Source of the DNA: Streptomyces erythrochromogenes
GTDB lineage: Bacteria; Actinomycetota; Actinomycetes; Streptomycetales; Streptomycetaceae
NCBI RefSeq assembly: GCF_036170895.1
Contig: NZ_CP108036.1
Span: 2,108,001 to 2,172,000 of the forward strand
Length of the DNA: 64,000 nt
Direction: 5' to 3'
Below the pieces are notes generated by a model. That model was not told where the DNA came from and searched no databases. It saw nothing but the letters and a program-made list of their open reading frames with translations. Of this stretch, positions 37,459-46,897 are shown one piece after another. Position numbers and translations under genes: made by a program. Numbering within the stretch: the stretch's first letter is position 1; each line of letters opens with the position of its first letter.

Positions 37459-38463
37459 TCAGTCACCCGGGAAGTGGCACGCCACCTCTCGCGAGGCGGC
37501 AAGACGCAGCAGCGGGCGCTCCGTTCGGCAGATCTCCTGGGCCTTGGGGCAGCGTGGGTGGAAGGTGCAGCCCGGAGGTGGAGCGGCCGGGCTCGGCGGG
37601 TCGCCGAGCAGCACGATCCGCTCCCGCCGCCGCTCCGCCGCCGGGTCGGGCAGCGGTACGGCGGACAACAGCGCCCGGGTGTAAGGGTGCTGGGGGTTCT
37701 CGTAGAGGGACGCCTTGTCCCCGATCTCGACGATCCGGCCGAGGTACATCACGGCGACCCGGTCGCTGACCCGTTTGACCACCGACAGGTCGTGCGCGAT
37801 GAACACGTAGGCGAGGCCCAGTTCCGCGCGCAGCCGCTCCATCAGGTTGACGATCTGGGCCTGGACGGAGACGTCGAGCGCGGACACCGGTTCGTCGGCG
37901 ACGATCAGCCGCGGGCTGGTGGCCAGCGAGCGGGCGATGCCGATGCGCTGGGCCTGGCCGCCGGAGAACTCGTGCGGGTAGCGGTCGATGTGTTCGGGGA
38001 TCAGCCCGACGAGCTCCATCAGGTCGGCGGCGCGGCGCCGGGCGTCCCCCGCGCCCATGCCCTGGACCAGCAGCGGTTCGGAGATGATCCGGGCCACGGT
38101 CTGGCGGGGGTTGAGCGAGGAGTGCGGGTCCTGGAAGACCATCTGGATGTTCTTGCGCAGCGGGCGCAGGGCCCCCTGCGACAGGCGGCTGATGTCCTCG
38201 CCCTCGAAGGCGATCCGGCCCGAGGTGGGCTCCAGCAGCCGTACGAGCATCCGTCCGGTGGTGGACTTCCCGCAGCCCGACTCCCCGACGAGGCCGAGGG
38301 TCCGGCCGGCCGCCAGGTCGAAGGAGACCCCGTCGACGGCGCGCACGGGCGCCCCCCGGCGCCCGGTCGCGGATCGTCGGCCGGGGAAGGTCATGGTGAG
38401 GTCCTGCACGGACAGCAGCGGTGCGGTGGTCCGCTTCTTCGTGTCGGCCGTGGTCCCGGTCAT
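37459..38463 (-). CDS. Peptide ABC transporter ATP-binding protein (DppF/OppF type)
   Basis: A 334-residue nucleotide-binding subunit. Walker A GESGCGKST, Q-loop VFQDPHSSLNP, signature FSGGQAQRIGIARSLA and Walker B LIVADEPVSALD are all intact. The C-terminal oligopeptide-transport cysteine region (GCTFHPRCPKAQEICRTERP) is typical of DppF/OppF. Last gene of the five-gene importer operon, starting on an ATGA overlap with the DppD-type gene. Confidence 0.9.
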   Translation of the reverse strand: MTGTTADTKKRTTAPLLSVQDLTMTFPGRRSATGRRGAPVRAVDGVSFDLAAGRTLGLVGESGCGKSTTGRMLVRLLEPTSGRIAFEGEDISRLSQGALRPLRKNIQMVFQDPHSSLNPRQTVARIISEPLLVQGMGAGDARRRAADLMELVGLIPEHIDRYPHEFSGGQAQRIGIARSLATSPRLIVADEPVSALDVSVQAQIVNLMERLRAELGLAYVFIAHDLSVVKRVSDRVAVMYLGRIVEIGDKASLYENPQHPYTRALLSAVPLPDPAAERRRERIVLLGDPPSPAAPPPGCTFHPRCPKAQEICRTERPLLRLAASREVACHFPGD

Positions 38464-39467
38464 CGGGCCGCCTCCTCGACGGCGCGGGCCCCGGCGAAGT
38501 GGCAGGCCACGGTCCGTCCGGGGCCGTCCCCGTACGCGGCCGGCTCCGGCCGCTCGCCGGTGCAGCGTTCGGCCGCCCGGGGGCAGCGCGGTGCGAAGGC
38601 GCAGCCGGGCGCCGGTGCGAGGAGGGACGGCGGGGAGCCGGGGATGAAGGGGAGGGGTTCGTCGTCGGCGGTGTCGAGGCGGGGCAGCGAGTCGAGCAGC
38701 CCCCGGGTGTAAGGGTGGGCGGGGTCGGCGAAGAGCGCGTCGACGGGGGCCTGTTCGGCGGCGCGGCCGCCGTACATGACCAGGACCTCGTGGGCGACGC
38801 GGGCGACGACGCCCAGGTCGTGGGTGATCATTACGACGCCCAGTCCGCGTTCCTGCTGGAGTTTCGCGATCAGTTCGAGGATCTGCGCCTGCACGGTGAC
38901 GTCCAGGGCGGTGGTCGGTTCGTCGGCGATCAGCAGGTCGGGTTCGCAGGCCAGCGCCATGGCGATCATCGCGCGCTGGCGCATGCCGCCGGAGAACTGG
39001 TGCGGGTACTCCCCCGCCCGGCGCGCCGGTTCCGGGATGCCGACCTCGCCGAGCATGTCGACGGCGCGCCTGCGCGCGGCGGCCCGCCCGGCCTTGAAGT
39101 GCACCCTGAAGTGCTCGGCGATCTGCTCGCCGACGGTGTAGTAGGGGTGCAGGCTGGAGAGCGGGTCCTGGAAGATCATGGCCATCCGGCGGCCGCGGAC
39201 CTTCCCGAGCTCGCGCTCGCTCAGGCCGATGAGCGGCCGTCCGGCGAGCGCGACGGAGCCGCCGACCTCGACGGCGCCGCGGTGCAGTCCCATGACGGCG
39301 AGCGAGGTGACGGACTTGCCGGAGCCTGATTCGCCGACGATGCCGAGGGTGCGGCCGGCCTCGACGGTGAAGCCGACGGAGTCGACGGCCCGGACGGTGC
39401 CCCGAGGGGTGGTGAAGGTGACGCGCAGGTCGCGTACTTCGAGGAGCGGATCGGCCATCAGCGCCAT
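38460..39467 (-). CDS. Peptide ABC transporter ATP-binding protein (DppD/OppD type)
   Basis: A 335-residue nucleotide-binding subunit pairing with the previous gene. Walker [10 protein letters not shown], signature [16 protein letters not shown], Walker [13 protein letters not shown] and the C-terminal [15 protein letters not shown] cluster are present. The start ATG 39467 shares one base with the preceding permease stop (TGATG). A second ATG nine bases on (39458) could also serve. Confidence 0.9.
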   Translation of the reverse strand: MALMADPLLEVRDLRVTFTTPRGTVRAVDSVGFTVEAGRTLGIVGESGSGKSVTSLAVMGLHRGAVEVGGSVALAGRPLIGLSERELGKVRGRRMAMIFQDPLSSLHPYYTVGEQIAEHFRVHFKAGRAAARRRAVDMLGEVGIPEPARRAGEYPHQFSGGMRQRAMIAMALACEPDLLIADEPTTALDVTVQAQILELIAKLQQERGLGVVMITHDLGVVARVAHEVLVMYGGRAAEQAPVDALFADPAHPYTRGLLDSLPRLDTADDEPLPFIPGSPPSLLAPAPGCAFAPRCPRAAERCTGERPEPAAYGDGPGRTVACHFAGARAVEEAAR

Positions 39468-40453
39468 CAGTACCTCACTCTCGGGTCGATGACGGCGTAC
39501 AGGAGGTCGACGACGAGGTTGGCGACGACGATGAAGAAGGCGGCGAGGAGGGTGACGCCGAGGACCACGGGCTGGTCGGAGTTGACGAGGGCGCCGTAGA
39601 AGAGGCGTCCGATGCCCGGGAGTCCGAAGATCGACTCGGTGATGACGGCGCCGGCGAGCAGCCCGCCGAGGTCGATGCCGAAAATGGTCAGGATCGGCGT
39701 CATCCCGGAGCGCAGGCCGTGTTTGACGACGACCGTCCGCTCGGGCATGCCCTTGGCGCGGGCGGTGCGGATGTAGGGCTCGGCCATCGCCTCGATCATC
39801 GAACCCCGGCTCTGGCGCGCGTACATGGCGGCGTAGAGCAGCGCGAGCGCGGTCCAGGGCAGGAGCAGGTTGGAGGCCCAGCCGAGCGGGTTGTCGGTGA
39901 AGGCCTGGTAGGTGGGGTAGGGCAGCAGTCCCGCGATGCGGATGACGCCGTAGATGAGCATCACCGAGGTGAAGTACACGGGCAGCGAGGCGGCGGCGAC
40001 GGCGCCGACCATCAGGGCCTTGTCGGTGGCGGTGTCCTTGCGCAGGGCGGCGGTGACCCCGGCGCCGAGGCCGAGGAGCAGCCACAGCACGGCGGCGCCG
40101 AGGGCGAGGGAGGCGGAGACCGGGAGGCGGTCCATGAGCAGGTCCCACACGGGCAGGGAGCTCTCGTAGGAGTAGCCCAGGCAGGGGAAGTCGCAGACGA
40201 CGGCGTACTGGCCGGTGCCGAGGGTGCGGCCGGTGAAGATGCCGGTCAGGAAGTCGGCGAACTGCTTCCACAGGGGCTGGTCGAGGCCCAGGTGTACGCG
40301 TACGTCGGCCAGTCGTTCGGCGCTGCAGGTCTTGCCGCAGGCGGCGGCAGCCGGGTCGGCGGGCAGGACGTAGAAGATGAGGAAGGTGACGGCCGCGATG
40401 GCGAGGAGCACGCCGGCGAGGGCGAGGAGCCGGCGGGCGAGGTAGACGATCAA
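39467..40453 (-). CDS. Peptide ABC transporter permease (DppB type)
   Basis: A 328-residue permease. The first helix (LLALAGVLLAIAAVTFLIFYVLPADPAAAACG) and the long extracytoplasmic loop that follows are typical of DppB/OppB. Five more helices follow, and the EAA loop reads YIRTARAKGMPERTVVVKH. TTG 40453 is the start, overlapping the DppC-type stop as TTGA. The loop (QYAVVCDFPCLGYSYESSLP) contains an extra cysteine pair. Confidence 0.88.
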   Translation of the reverse strand: MIVYLARRLLALAGVLLAIAAVTFLIFYVLPADPAAAACGKTCSAERLADVRVHLGLDQPLWKQFADFLTGIFTGRTLGTGQYAVVCDFPCLGYSYESSLPVWDLLMDRLPVSASLALGAAVLWLLLGLGAGVTAALRKDTATDKALMVGAVAAASLPVYFTSVMLIYGVIRIAGLLPYPTYQAFTDNPLGWASNLLLPWTALALLYAAMYARQSRGSMIEAMAEPYIRTARAKGMPERTVVVKHGLRSGMTPILTIFGIDLGGLLAGAVITESIFGLPGIGRLFYGALVNSDQPVVLGVTLLAAFFIVVANLVVDLLYAVIDPRVRY

Positions 40454-41403
40454 CTGCGGCCGCCCCTCGGGTCGAGGATGTCGCGCAGCGCGTCGCCGAG
40501 CAGGGTGAAGGCGAGCACGGCGAGGAAGAGGAAGACGCTGGGGATGACGAAGTACATGGGGTCGGTCTCGTAGTAGGCGACGGACTCGGCGATCATCTGG
40601 CCCCAGGAGGGGGTGGGCGGGCGGACGCCGACGCCGAGGTAGCTGAGGGCGGCCTCGGTGCTGATCATTCCGGGGATGAGCAGGGTGGTGTAGGCGATGA
40701 CCGGGCCCGCCACGCCCGGCAGGATCTCGCGGGTGAGGATCCGCCAGGGGCCGGCGCCGCCGACGCGGGCGGCGTCGACGTACTCGCGGTGTTTGAGGGA
40801 GAGGGTCTGGCCGCGGACCACGCGGGCGATGCCGGGCCAGCCGAAGACGCCGATGACGACGGTCATGAGGACGAGCCGGTTGACGTCCTTGGCCACGGAC
40901 AGCATGGCGATCATGAAGATCAGGGAGGGGAAGGACATGGTCAGGTCCATGAGCCGGGACAGGGCCGTGTCGGTGCGGCCGCCGAAGTAGCCGGCGGCGA
41001 TCCCGGCGGCGGTGCCGGCGAGTACCACGATGGCGGTGGCGGCGAAGGCGATCAGGAGGGAGACCTGTGCGCCGTGGACGACGCGGGCGAACAGGTCGCG
41101 GCCGGTGACGGGTTCCACGCCGAGCCAGTGATCGGCGCTGATCCCGCCGAGGGGGCCGAGCGGCTGGCCCCCGAGATAGGGGTCGACGGCGGACTTGTCG
41201 AACTCGCGCGGGGACCAGCCGCCGAGCGCGCCCAGCCAGGGGGCGGTGACGGCCATCAGGGCGAAGAGGACGACGATGCAGAGGCTGATGCGGACGGCGG
41301 GGCGGCGGCTCAGTTCCCGCCGGGCGAGCTGCCAGGGGCTGCTGCCGGGCGCCGCCGCGGGCCCGGCCGCGGCGGCGTCGGGGGCCGGTGCTGTGGTGGT
41401 CAT
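40450..41403 (-). CDS. Peptide ABC transporter permease (DppC type)
   Basis: A 317-residue permease with an Ala/Pro-rich N-terminal tail of about 25 residues. The conserved OppC N-terminal helix is ISLCIVVLFALMAVTAPWLG, and the EAA loop reads EYVDAARVGGAGPWRILTRE. Start ATG 41403. It precedes the DppB-type gene, the reverse of the usual B-then-C order, which may help recognise orthologous operons. Confidence 0.88.
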   Translation of the reverse strand: MTTTAPAPDAAAAGPAAAPGSSPWQLARRELSRRPAVRISLCIVVLFALMAVTAPWLGALGGWSPREFDKSAVDPYLGGQPLGPLGGISADHWLGVEPVTGRDLFARVVHGAQVSLLIAFAATAIVVLAGTAAGIAAGYFGGRTDTALSRLMDLTMSFPSLIFMIAMLSVAKDVNRLVLMTVVIGVFGWPGIARVVRGQTLSLKHREYVDAARVGGAGPWRILTREILPGVAGPVIAYTTLLIPGMISTEAALSYLGVGVRPPTPSWGQMIAESVAYYETDPMYFVIPSVFLFLAVLAFTLLGDALRDILDPRGGRS

Positions 41404-41426
41404 GGGGTCGGGGGCTCCGGGTTGCC

Positions 41427-43169
41427 TCAGCCCTGGCTCTTCGAGGGGTCCTTGAGGCCGACCGTGGCGTAGTCGATGGTGCCGGTCCACACGGGGTGGC
41501 CGAAGGCGCCCGCGATGTTCGTGCCGACGAGGAGCGGCTTGCGCTCCAGCAGGATCGGGACGTTCGGGGACTTGGCCATCAGGGTCGCGTCGAGGTCGAT
41601 CCAGGCCTGGTTGGCCTGCTTGGCGTCGGCCATGGCGTTGATCTCGTCGATGCGCTTGATGACCTCCTCGTCGCGGAACTGGCTGTAGTTGCCCTGGTTT
41701 CCCTTCGGCTTGATGGTGCGTCCGTCGAAGACGAAGGGGATCCAGGTGGAGCCGGAGGGGTAGTCCGGGCACCAGCCGGTGAGGGTCATGTCGGGGGTGG
41801 TGGACAGGTCGCCGATCACGTCGTAGTAGGCGCCCGGGTCGACGGTGTCGATGACGACCTCGATGCCCGCGCGGGACAGGCCCTGCTGGATGGCCTCGGC
41901 CTTGCCCTTGTCGCCGGTGGAGACGGAGAGGGAGACCTTCAGGGTCTCCTTGCCGGCGGCCTTGAGGAGTTCCTTGGCCTTGGCCGGGTCGCCGGCCGGG
42001 GGGATCTTCAGGGTGTCGGCCTGCTTGCCGCCGGAGAGGGCCGGGGGCAGGTAAGCGGTGGCGATCTCATTGAGGGCCGGTCCGCCGCCCGCGGTGACGA
42101 CGGCCTCCTTGTCGACGGCGTACTGCATGGCCTCGCGGACCTTGGGGTCGTCGAAGGGGGCGCGTGAGTTGTTCAGGTGGAGCATCTCGGTGCAGCCCTG
42201 GGACTCGGCGAGCAGCCGGGACCTGACCTCGGGCTTGGGCAGCACCTTGGGGGCGCTCTCGGGGCGCATGTCGGCGTACTGCACGGTGGAGGCGTCGGCG
42301 CCCTCGCCGGCGATGATCCGGTCGTCGATCTGGCCGCCCTTGAGGCCCATGACGACCACGAACTTGTCCGGGTAGGCCTTGCGGACGGTGTCGGTGCCCG
42401 GGTCCCAGTGTTCGTTGCGGACGAGGACGAGCTTCTTGTCGCGGTCGTACGACTCGATCTTGTACGGGCCGGAGGAGAACGGACGGGCGTCGTACTGGGT
42501 GCCCTTCTCCTGGGACTGGGGCACGGGGGCGAAGGTCGGCAGGGTGGCGGTGGCGGAGAACTCGGCGACGGGGCGCTTCAGTTCGAAGACGATCGTGCGG
42601 TCGTCCGGGGTCTTGACGGAGTCGAGGTGCTGCCCTTGGAGGGGCCCCTTGTAGCCCTCGGTGCCGGCCAGGTACTGGGCGGCGTAGTCGGGGCCGCCGG
42701 TGAGGTCGGGGGCGAAGGAGCGCTCGACGTTGTACTTGATGTCCTGGGCCTTGACCGGGGTGCCGTCCTCGTACTTCACGCCCTCCTTGAGGGTGAAGGT
42801 CCAGGTGCGGCCGCCGTTGGAGGGGGTGCCGAGGTCGGTGGCGAGGTCGGGGACCAGCTCGCTGCCCGCCTTGCCGGGCTCGGCCTTGAAGGTGACGAGC
42901 GTGCGGTAGAGCAGGCGGGTGCCGAAGTCCATGGTCGGCATGACCCAGTTGCGGGCGGGGTCGAGGTGCGCGAAGTCCTGGTTGGACAGGACCGTGAGGG
43001 TGCCGCCCTTGACCGGGGTGCCGCCGAGGACCTTGCCGTCGTTGGCGGCGGCCGGGTTCTCGGCGCCGGCGCCGCTGGAGCCCTTCTTGGTGCCGGAGCA
43101 GCCCGAGGCGCCGAGTGCGAGTGCGGCCACCAGGGCGGTGGCGAGGGCGAGTTGGGTGCGCTTGGTCAT
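41427..43169 (-). CDS. Peptide-binding lipoprotein of the ABC importer
   Basis: A 580-residue extracellular solute-binding protein of family 5 (DppA/OppA). The signal peptide ends in the lipobox LGASGC (Cys about residue 24), followed by a Gly/Ser/Lys linker. The family 5 signature region reads TFTLKEGVKYEDGTPVKAQDIKYNVERSF. ATG 43169 follows TGGAG by six bases; the open frame back to 43190 is not needed. Its promoter region shares a 32-bp block with that of the collagenase, which suggests that it imports collagen-derived peptides. That substrate is inferred, not shown. Confidence 0.88.
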   Translation of the reverse strand: MTKRTQLALATALVAALALGASGCSGTKKGSSGAGAENPAAANDGKVLGGTPVKGGTLTVLSNQDFAHLDPARNWVMPTMDFGTRLLYRTLVTFKAEPGKAGSELVPDLATDLGTPSNGGRTWTFTLKEGVKYEDGTPVKAQDIKYNVERSFAPDLTGGPDYAAQYLAGTEGYKGPLQGQHLDSVKTPDDRTIVFELKRPVAEFSATATLPTFAPVPQSQEKGTQYDARPFSSGPYKIESYDRDKKLVLVRNEHWDPGTDTVRKAYPDKFVVVMGLKGGQIDDRIIAGEGADASTVQYADMRPESAPKVLPKPEVRSRLLAESQGCTEMLHLNNSRAPFDDPKVREAMQYAVDKEAVVTAGGGPALNEIATAYLPPALSGGKQADTLKIPPAGDPAKAKELLKAAGKETLKVSLSVSTGDKGKAEAIQQGLSRAGIEVVIDTVDPGAYYDVIGDLSTTPDMTLTGWCPDYPSGSTWIPFVFDGRTIKPKGNQGNYSQFRDEEVIKRIDEINAMADAKQANQAWIDLDATLMAKSPNVPILLERKPLLVGTNIAGAFGHPVWTGTIDYATVGLKDPSKSQG

Positions 43170-43206
43170 GGTCACTCCAGGGAAGGGCACGCTCAGCGGC
43201 TCTACG

Positions 43207-43247
43207 ATGTGACCGGTAACATAGTAATGTGAAATTGCACTGACAAG
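43207..43247 (-). promoter_or_regulatory. Importer promoter and operators (first copy of 32-bp repeat)
   Basis: On the minus strand TTGTCA (43246-43241), 17 bp and TATGTT (43223-43218) form a promoter for the binding-protein gene. Positions 43216-43247 are identical over 32 bp to 57398-57429. Between the boxes lies AATTTCACATTAC, a TGTGA-type half-site. ATGTGACCGGTAACAT (43207-43222), a near-perfect palindrome, overlaps the -10 and the predicted start of transcription. Confidence 0.65.
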
Positions 43248-43328
43248 GGGTTGGGTCCCCCGTTATCCAGCCGTGTCCAAAGCCCTTGCTCTGGTCGGGC
43301 GTTCGCCCGCCGAGCCGGTCGGCGCGCG

Positions 43329-43763
43329 TCAGGCGCCCAGCACTCCCCCGAGGACGGGAAGGTTGCGCACCACCGTCCACAGGGCGATCCCGGCGAGGAT
43401 CACCCGGGGGCCCCTCCAGGCAGGGCGAGCTCGCCGGGTGGTCCTGCCGGTGACGACTCGTAGCCACGCGAGGGCGATGGCCGGCAGTGCGAGGACGAGG
43501 AGGAGGTTGTAATCCGCGGCGGCGACCACATCGGCGCGCGTGAGCTGGTGAAGAGCCCGCAGGCTGCCGCAGCCCGGACAGTCCAGGCCCGTGAGTACGT
43601 GGAACGGACACCGGGGGAACCGGCCCGGTCGTGTGGGATCCGCGAGTCGTACGGCGACGGCAACCCATGCGAAGAGTGCTGCGGCCAGCCAGGCGTCGCG
43701 GACGGGTTGAGGCCTCGAAGCCCACAGGACCGGGTGGAAGGCCCGGGCGTTCGGCCTGTTCAC
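43329..43763 (-). CDS. DUF2752 membrane protein
   Basis: A 144-residue protein with the DUF2752 hallmark CPFHVLTGLDCPGCGSLRALHQL (C-x9-C-x2-C) between hydrophobic helices. Three helices are predicted. GTG 43763 overlaps the stop of the CD225-like gene (GTGA), so the two are coupled. The family is widespread in bacteria, often downstream of CD225/DUF4190 genes, and has no known function. Confidence 0.8.
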   Translation of the reverse strand: MNRPNARAFHPVLWASRPQPVRDAWLAAALFAWVAVAVRLADPTRPGRFPRCPFHVLTGLDCPGCGSLRALHQLTRADVVAAADYNLLLVLALPAIALAWLRVVTGRTTRRARPAWRGPRVILAGIALWTVVRNLPVLGGVLGA

Positions 43764-44227
43764 GGCGCGGGCATGGACGTGGTGTTCGGGTCGGCGGCCA
43801 TGCCGATGGCGATGAAGAACAACCACGCGATGCAGCCGACGACGAGGCTCACGATCATCCAGAGTCTCGCCTTCCGTGACGATTCGGCGGATCCCACGAC
43901 ATCCCCCGCCTTCCACTTCTCCGAAACCTGCGAGGCGAAGATGATGGCGGCGATACCCGTCGGCAGGAAGCAGAAGAGCGTGACGAGGATGGCACCGGCC
44001 AGGTACGTCTCGGGCATCCGCATTGGCGCGGTCATTCCCCACTGATCCCGCTCCCACCCCGGCTGCGAGGTCGGCGGCTGGGCGGGAGGGGCCTCGGGCT
44101 GCGGGGGCTGAGCGGACGCCGTCCGGGGTGGCGGCTTGGTGGGCGGCGGCAGGAGCGGCTCCTGCCAGGGCGTCTCCGGGCCCCAGTTCTCACCTTCGGA
44201 AGACGGAGGTTGCTGACGGTCGGACAT
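43760..44227 (-). CDS. CD225/dispanin-like membrane protein
   Basis: A 155-residue protein. A proline-rich cytoplasmic N-terminus of about 75 residues (PPTKPPPRTASAQPPQPEAP) is followed by two helices. They are separated by the family loop, with motif YLAGAILVTLFCFLPTGIAAIIFASQVSEKW and the second helix LWMIVSLVVGCIAWLFF (both quoted as motif regions). ATG 44227 is preceded by GGAGAGGTGCGCAGCC. It forms a small operon with the DUF2752 gene. Third in a run of same-strand genes after the CHAT protein. Confidence 0.8.
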   Translation of the reverse strand: MSDRQQPPSSEGENWGPETPWQEPLLPPPTKPPPRTASAQPPQPEAPPAQPPTSQPGWERDQWGMTAPMRMPETYLAGAILVTLFCFLPTGIAAIIFASQVSEKWKAGDVVGSAESSRKARLWMIVSLVVGCIAWLFFIAIGMAADPNTTSMPAP

Positions 44228-44253
44228 GGCTGCGCACCTCTCCGGACCCGCCC

Positions 44254-44682
44254 TCAGGCAGGGGTCCACATTGCTCGTCGGGAATCCCAGACCCACCGGT
44301 CACCACACGCCTCCAGGCCGACGGCCTGCTCGTACGCCTGGTCCGGCAGATCTGCGGTGAAGGTCACGCGGCCGCCGGCCCCCGACTCGACGACCACACC
44401 TCCGGGCGCCTGCGCGCCGTCCCCTCCACTCAGGAGTCCGTCCACGAAAGCCTTCAGCGCCTTGTGCGCCTCTTCGGCGAGGCGTCCGAACAGAGCGCTG
44501 AGGAACGGCTCCAGAACCGCGGACGTCACCAGGACCAGCACGGCATCGGCCGCCCCCCTCCGTGTCGGCCTCAGCAAGCACGTGGCACTCACCCCGGCAT
44601 CGCGCAACACGTCGCGCTGCTCGAGTGCAGGGGTGGAAGGGAGTGCGGCGGGCCAGTAGATCTCGACCTCGGAGTGCGTCAT
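44254..44682 (-). CDS. Small protein downstream of the CHAT gene (possible EACC1-like)
   Basis: A 142-residue protein starting ATG 44682, 13 bases after the CHAT-WD40 stop. A short beta-rich N-terminus (SEVEIYWPAALPS) precedes a hydrophobic helix (GAADAVLVLVTSAVLEPFLSALFGRL) and a C-terminal strand pair (GGVVVESGAGGRVTFTADLP). That layout recalls the effector-associated constant component (EACC1) proteins that accompany CHAT and other effectors in bacterial conflict systems. I cannot confirm the family from sequence alone. Confidence 0.5.
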   Translation of the reverse strand: MTHSEVEIYWPAALPSTPALEQRDVLRDAGVSATCLLRPTRRGAADAVLVLVTSAVLEPFLSALFGRLAEEAHKALKAFVDGLLSGGDGAQAPGGVVVESGAGGRVTFTADLPDQAYEQAVGLEACGDRWVWDSRRAMWTPA

Positions 44683-44695
44683 GACATCTCTCCCT

Positions 44696-46816
44696 CTACG
44701 ACCGGTGAGGCAGCGACCAGCGTTCGATACGACCCGCGCGGGTGCAGGTCATCAGGCACCTGCCGTTCTCGAGGAATGCCAGCCCTACGACTTGGTGCAC
44801 CAACTCCGCCACCAGGGAAAGCTGTCCGGTCCTCAGGTCCCACAGGGACACCGACCCGTCGCCGTCGCACACCGCGAGGGCCGAAGCCCCCGCGGAGAAC
44901 ACGAGATGGGAGGCCTGCCGACGGTGTTCCGTCTGTCGCAGGAGACGGCCGTCCCAGGACCACAGCCGCACCCTCCCGTCCCCGCAGCCGGTGGCGAGAC
45001 CGTTGGCGGTGAGCCCGAGGCAGCTCACGGGCACCGGATGCCGCCAGGCCGCCACCTGGTGTCCCTGCACGTCCAGTTGCCGCACCAGGCCGTCCCCGGT
45101 CGCGACGACGACGTGCCGGTCGCCCGGCGCGAAGGCGAGGGGACCGATGCGACTGCGCCCGCCCATCCGCTGCCAGGTCCTCGACTCCTTGCCCGGACGG
45201 GCGGGCAGGTCGCGTACCCGGGCTCCCCACGTGTTGTACACGTAGACGCGGTCCTTGACCGTCACGGCGAGCCAGTGGCCGTCGGCGCTGAACGTGAGGG
45301 CGTCGCCCTCTTCGCCCACGTTCATCACACGGGCCGGCGCTTCGGTCTGGAGGTCCCAGACGACGACGGTGCCGTCATGGTGCCGACTGGCCACGTTCCG
45401 TCTCCAGGGGCCCCACGCCACCCGCACCGGGTTCTCGCGCTGTACAGGCGGGCACTGCCTGTACAGCGCCCCGTCGGCTGCGTTCAGCACCCGCACCGCT
45501 CCGTCGTCGCAGGCAGCTGCGAGGAGATCGCCGGGGCCGAGCACCAGGTCGCTGCACGGACCGATCTCGGCGAGCAGCGCCCTCTGGGAAAGCCTGGGCG
45601 ACGGCGTGCGCAGCGGCGGTGGTGCGGGCGGAGGGCGCGGCGCCTCCGATCCCGGCACCTGTGGACGATCCGGTCCCTGCGGGGTCGGCGGTGTGGCCTG
45701 TGCCGGCGGGCCCTGAGCCGCCTTCGGCAGCGAGAAGAGCCGGGTCTCGTCGGATGCGAGGAAGAGCACGGGCGTGGCCCACTCCAGGCTCTCCTGCTCC
45801 ACCTTCACGTACTCCCGGGCGAGGGTCACCGCCCGGTCGACGGGCACCCCCTGGGCTATCCGCTCGTAGAACGACGAGGCGAAGACGAGAGCGGCCTTGT
45901 CGGTGATCTCGTACTGCATGGCGACCACGGCCGGCACACCGGCTCGTACGAGGTTGGCGGCGGTGCCCGCGAACACGTCCTCGGATCCACCGACCGCGGA
46001 CTCACAGGAATTCAGCACGATGAGACGCAGGTTCGGACTGTCCGCGATCAGCCGCTCGAAATCGCTGGCATAGATCTTCTTGGACAACCCGTCGGAGCCC
46101 GAAAGCTGAATGTATCCGGCGTTCCTCTCCTCGTCGAACCCTCCATGACTCACACAGTGCAGGACGTGCCAGGAGCCGAATCTCAACTCCTTCGCCAGAT
46201 CCTGCCACCGGTCCCCCACAAGCCAGTGCACGTCCACGCTCTCCGAGCTGCACTCCTGCAGAAGGGCGCGCGAGATCTGCTCCCCCTCCCGCTTCCCTTC
46301 CAGTGCGGGCAGGTCGTGGGGCTGGGCGGAAATTCCCAGCACCCTCAACGGCAGAGTCAGCGGCAGCGGGGGCACGGGATCCATAAGCCGCAAATACCGA
46401 ACGACCGGCACGCGAAGCGCGAGGTAGTCATCACGGGTGGGATCGACGAGGAATTCCCAGGGGATATGCGAGAGATTCGGCCCGTTCGTTCGCAGCAGGA
46501 TACGCAACGGGTGCTCCTGCGCCCGAGCACGACTCCGCCAGCGGTCGAAGAGGAGGAATATATCCTCCCGAAAGACCGCCTCGGTGAGACGTTCTCCGAA
46601 TTCCCTCACCGGCCTTTCCGAGACCGATGCACCTCGCACCACAGGACTGTACGAACGGGCCAGTGACTCCTGTACGGACGCGAGCGCCGACTGGAGTTCA
46701 CCCTCGGAATACGGCGCCGCGACACGGATCAGCGCCTCGCCATACTCGGAAGCACACGACACAATCCAGTTGGTGTCGGCTTCAATAATTTCGAGCTGGA
46801 ATGGGAGATTTTTCAT
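44696..46816 (-). CDS. CHAT-domain protease with C-terminal WD40 repeats
   Basis: A 706-residue caspase-like protein. A beta-rich N-terminal region (about 1-120) precedes the CHAT peptidase domain, whose catalytic dyad is His224 (HCVSHGGF) and Cys271 (LNSCESAVGG). A Pro-rich linker (about 370-415) leads to a WD40 beta-propeller from about residue 420 to the end (DDGAVRVLNAADG, DGTVVVWDLQTE, GDGRVRLWSWDGR, GDGSVSLWDLRTG). I start at ATG 46816 because GGAGG lies eight bases upstream. In related systems the propeller or a sensor releases the protease to cleave a partner. Which partner is unknown, and no gasdermin is visible nearby. Confidence 0.85.
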   Translation of the reverse strand: MKNLPFQLEIIEADTNWIVSCASEYGEALIRVAAPYSEGELQSALASVQESLARSYSPVVRGASVSERPVREFGERLTEAVFREDIFLLFDRWRSRARAQEHPLRILLRTNGPNLSHIPWEFLVDPTRDDYLALRVPVVRYLRLMDPVPPLPLTLPLRVLGISAQPHDLPALEGKREGEQISRALLQECSSESVDVHWLVGDRWQDLAKELRFGSWHVLHCVSHGGFDEERNAGYIQLSGSDGLSKKIYASDFERLIADSPNLRLIVLNSCESAVGGSEDVFAGTAANLVRAGVPAVVAMQYEITDKAALVFASSFYERIAQGVPVDRAVTLAREYVKVEQESLEWATPVLFLASDETRLFSLPKAAQGPPAQATPPTPQGPDRPQVPGSEAPRPPPAPPPLRTPSPRLSQRALLAEIGPCSDLVLGPGDLLAAACDDGAVRVLNAADGALYRQCPPVQRENPVRVAWGPWRRNVASRHHDGTVVVWDLQTEAPARVMNVGEEGDALTFSADGHWLAVTVKDRVYVYNTWGARVRDLPARPGKESRTWQRMGGRSRIGPLAFAPGDRHVVVATGDGLVRQLDVQGHQVAAWRHPVPVSCLGLTANGLATGCGDGRVRLWSWDGRLLRQTEHRRQASHLVFSAGASALAVCDGDGSVSLWDLRTGQLSLVAELVHQVVGLAFLENGRCLMTCTRAGRIERWSLPHRS

Positions 46817-46897
46817 CCAACCCACCTCCACCCCTGGATATATTGCACACCCGATATTTCGCGGCGTCCACCCAGGGGTACGAGGGGGGAGGAGTAT

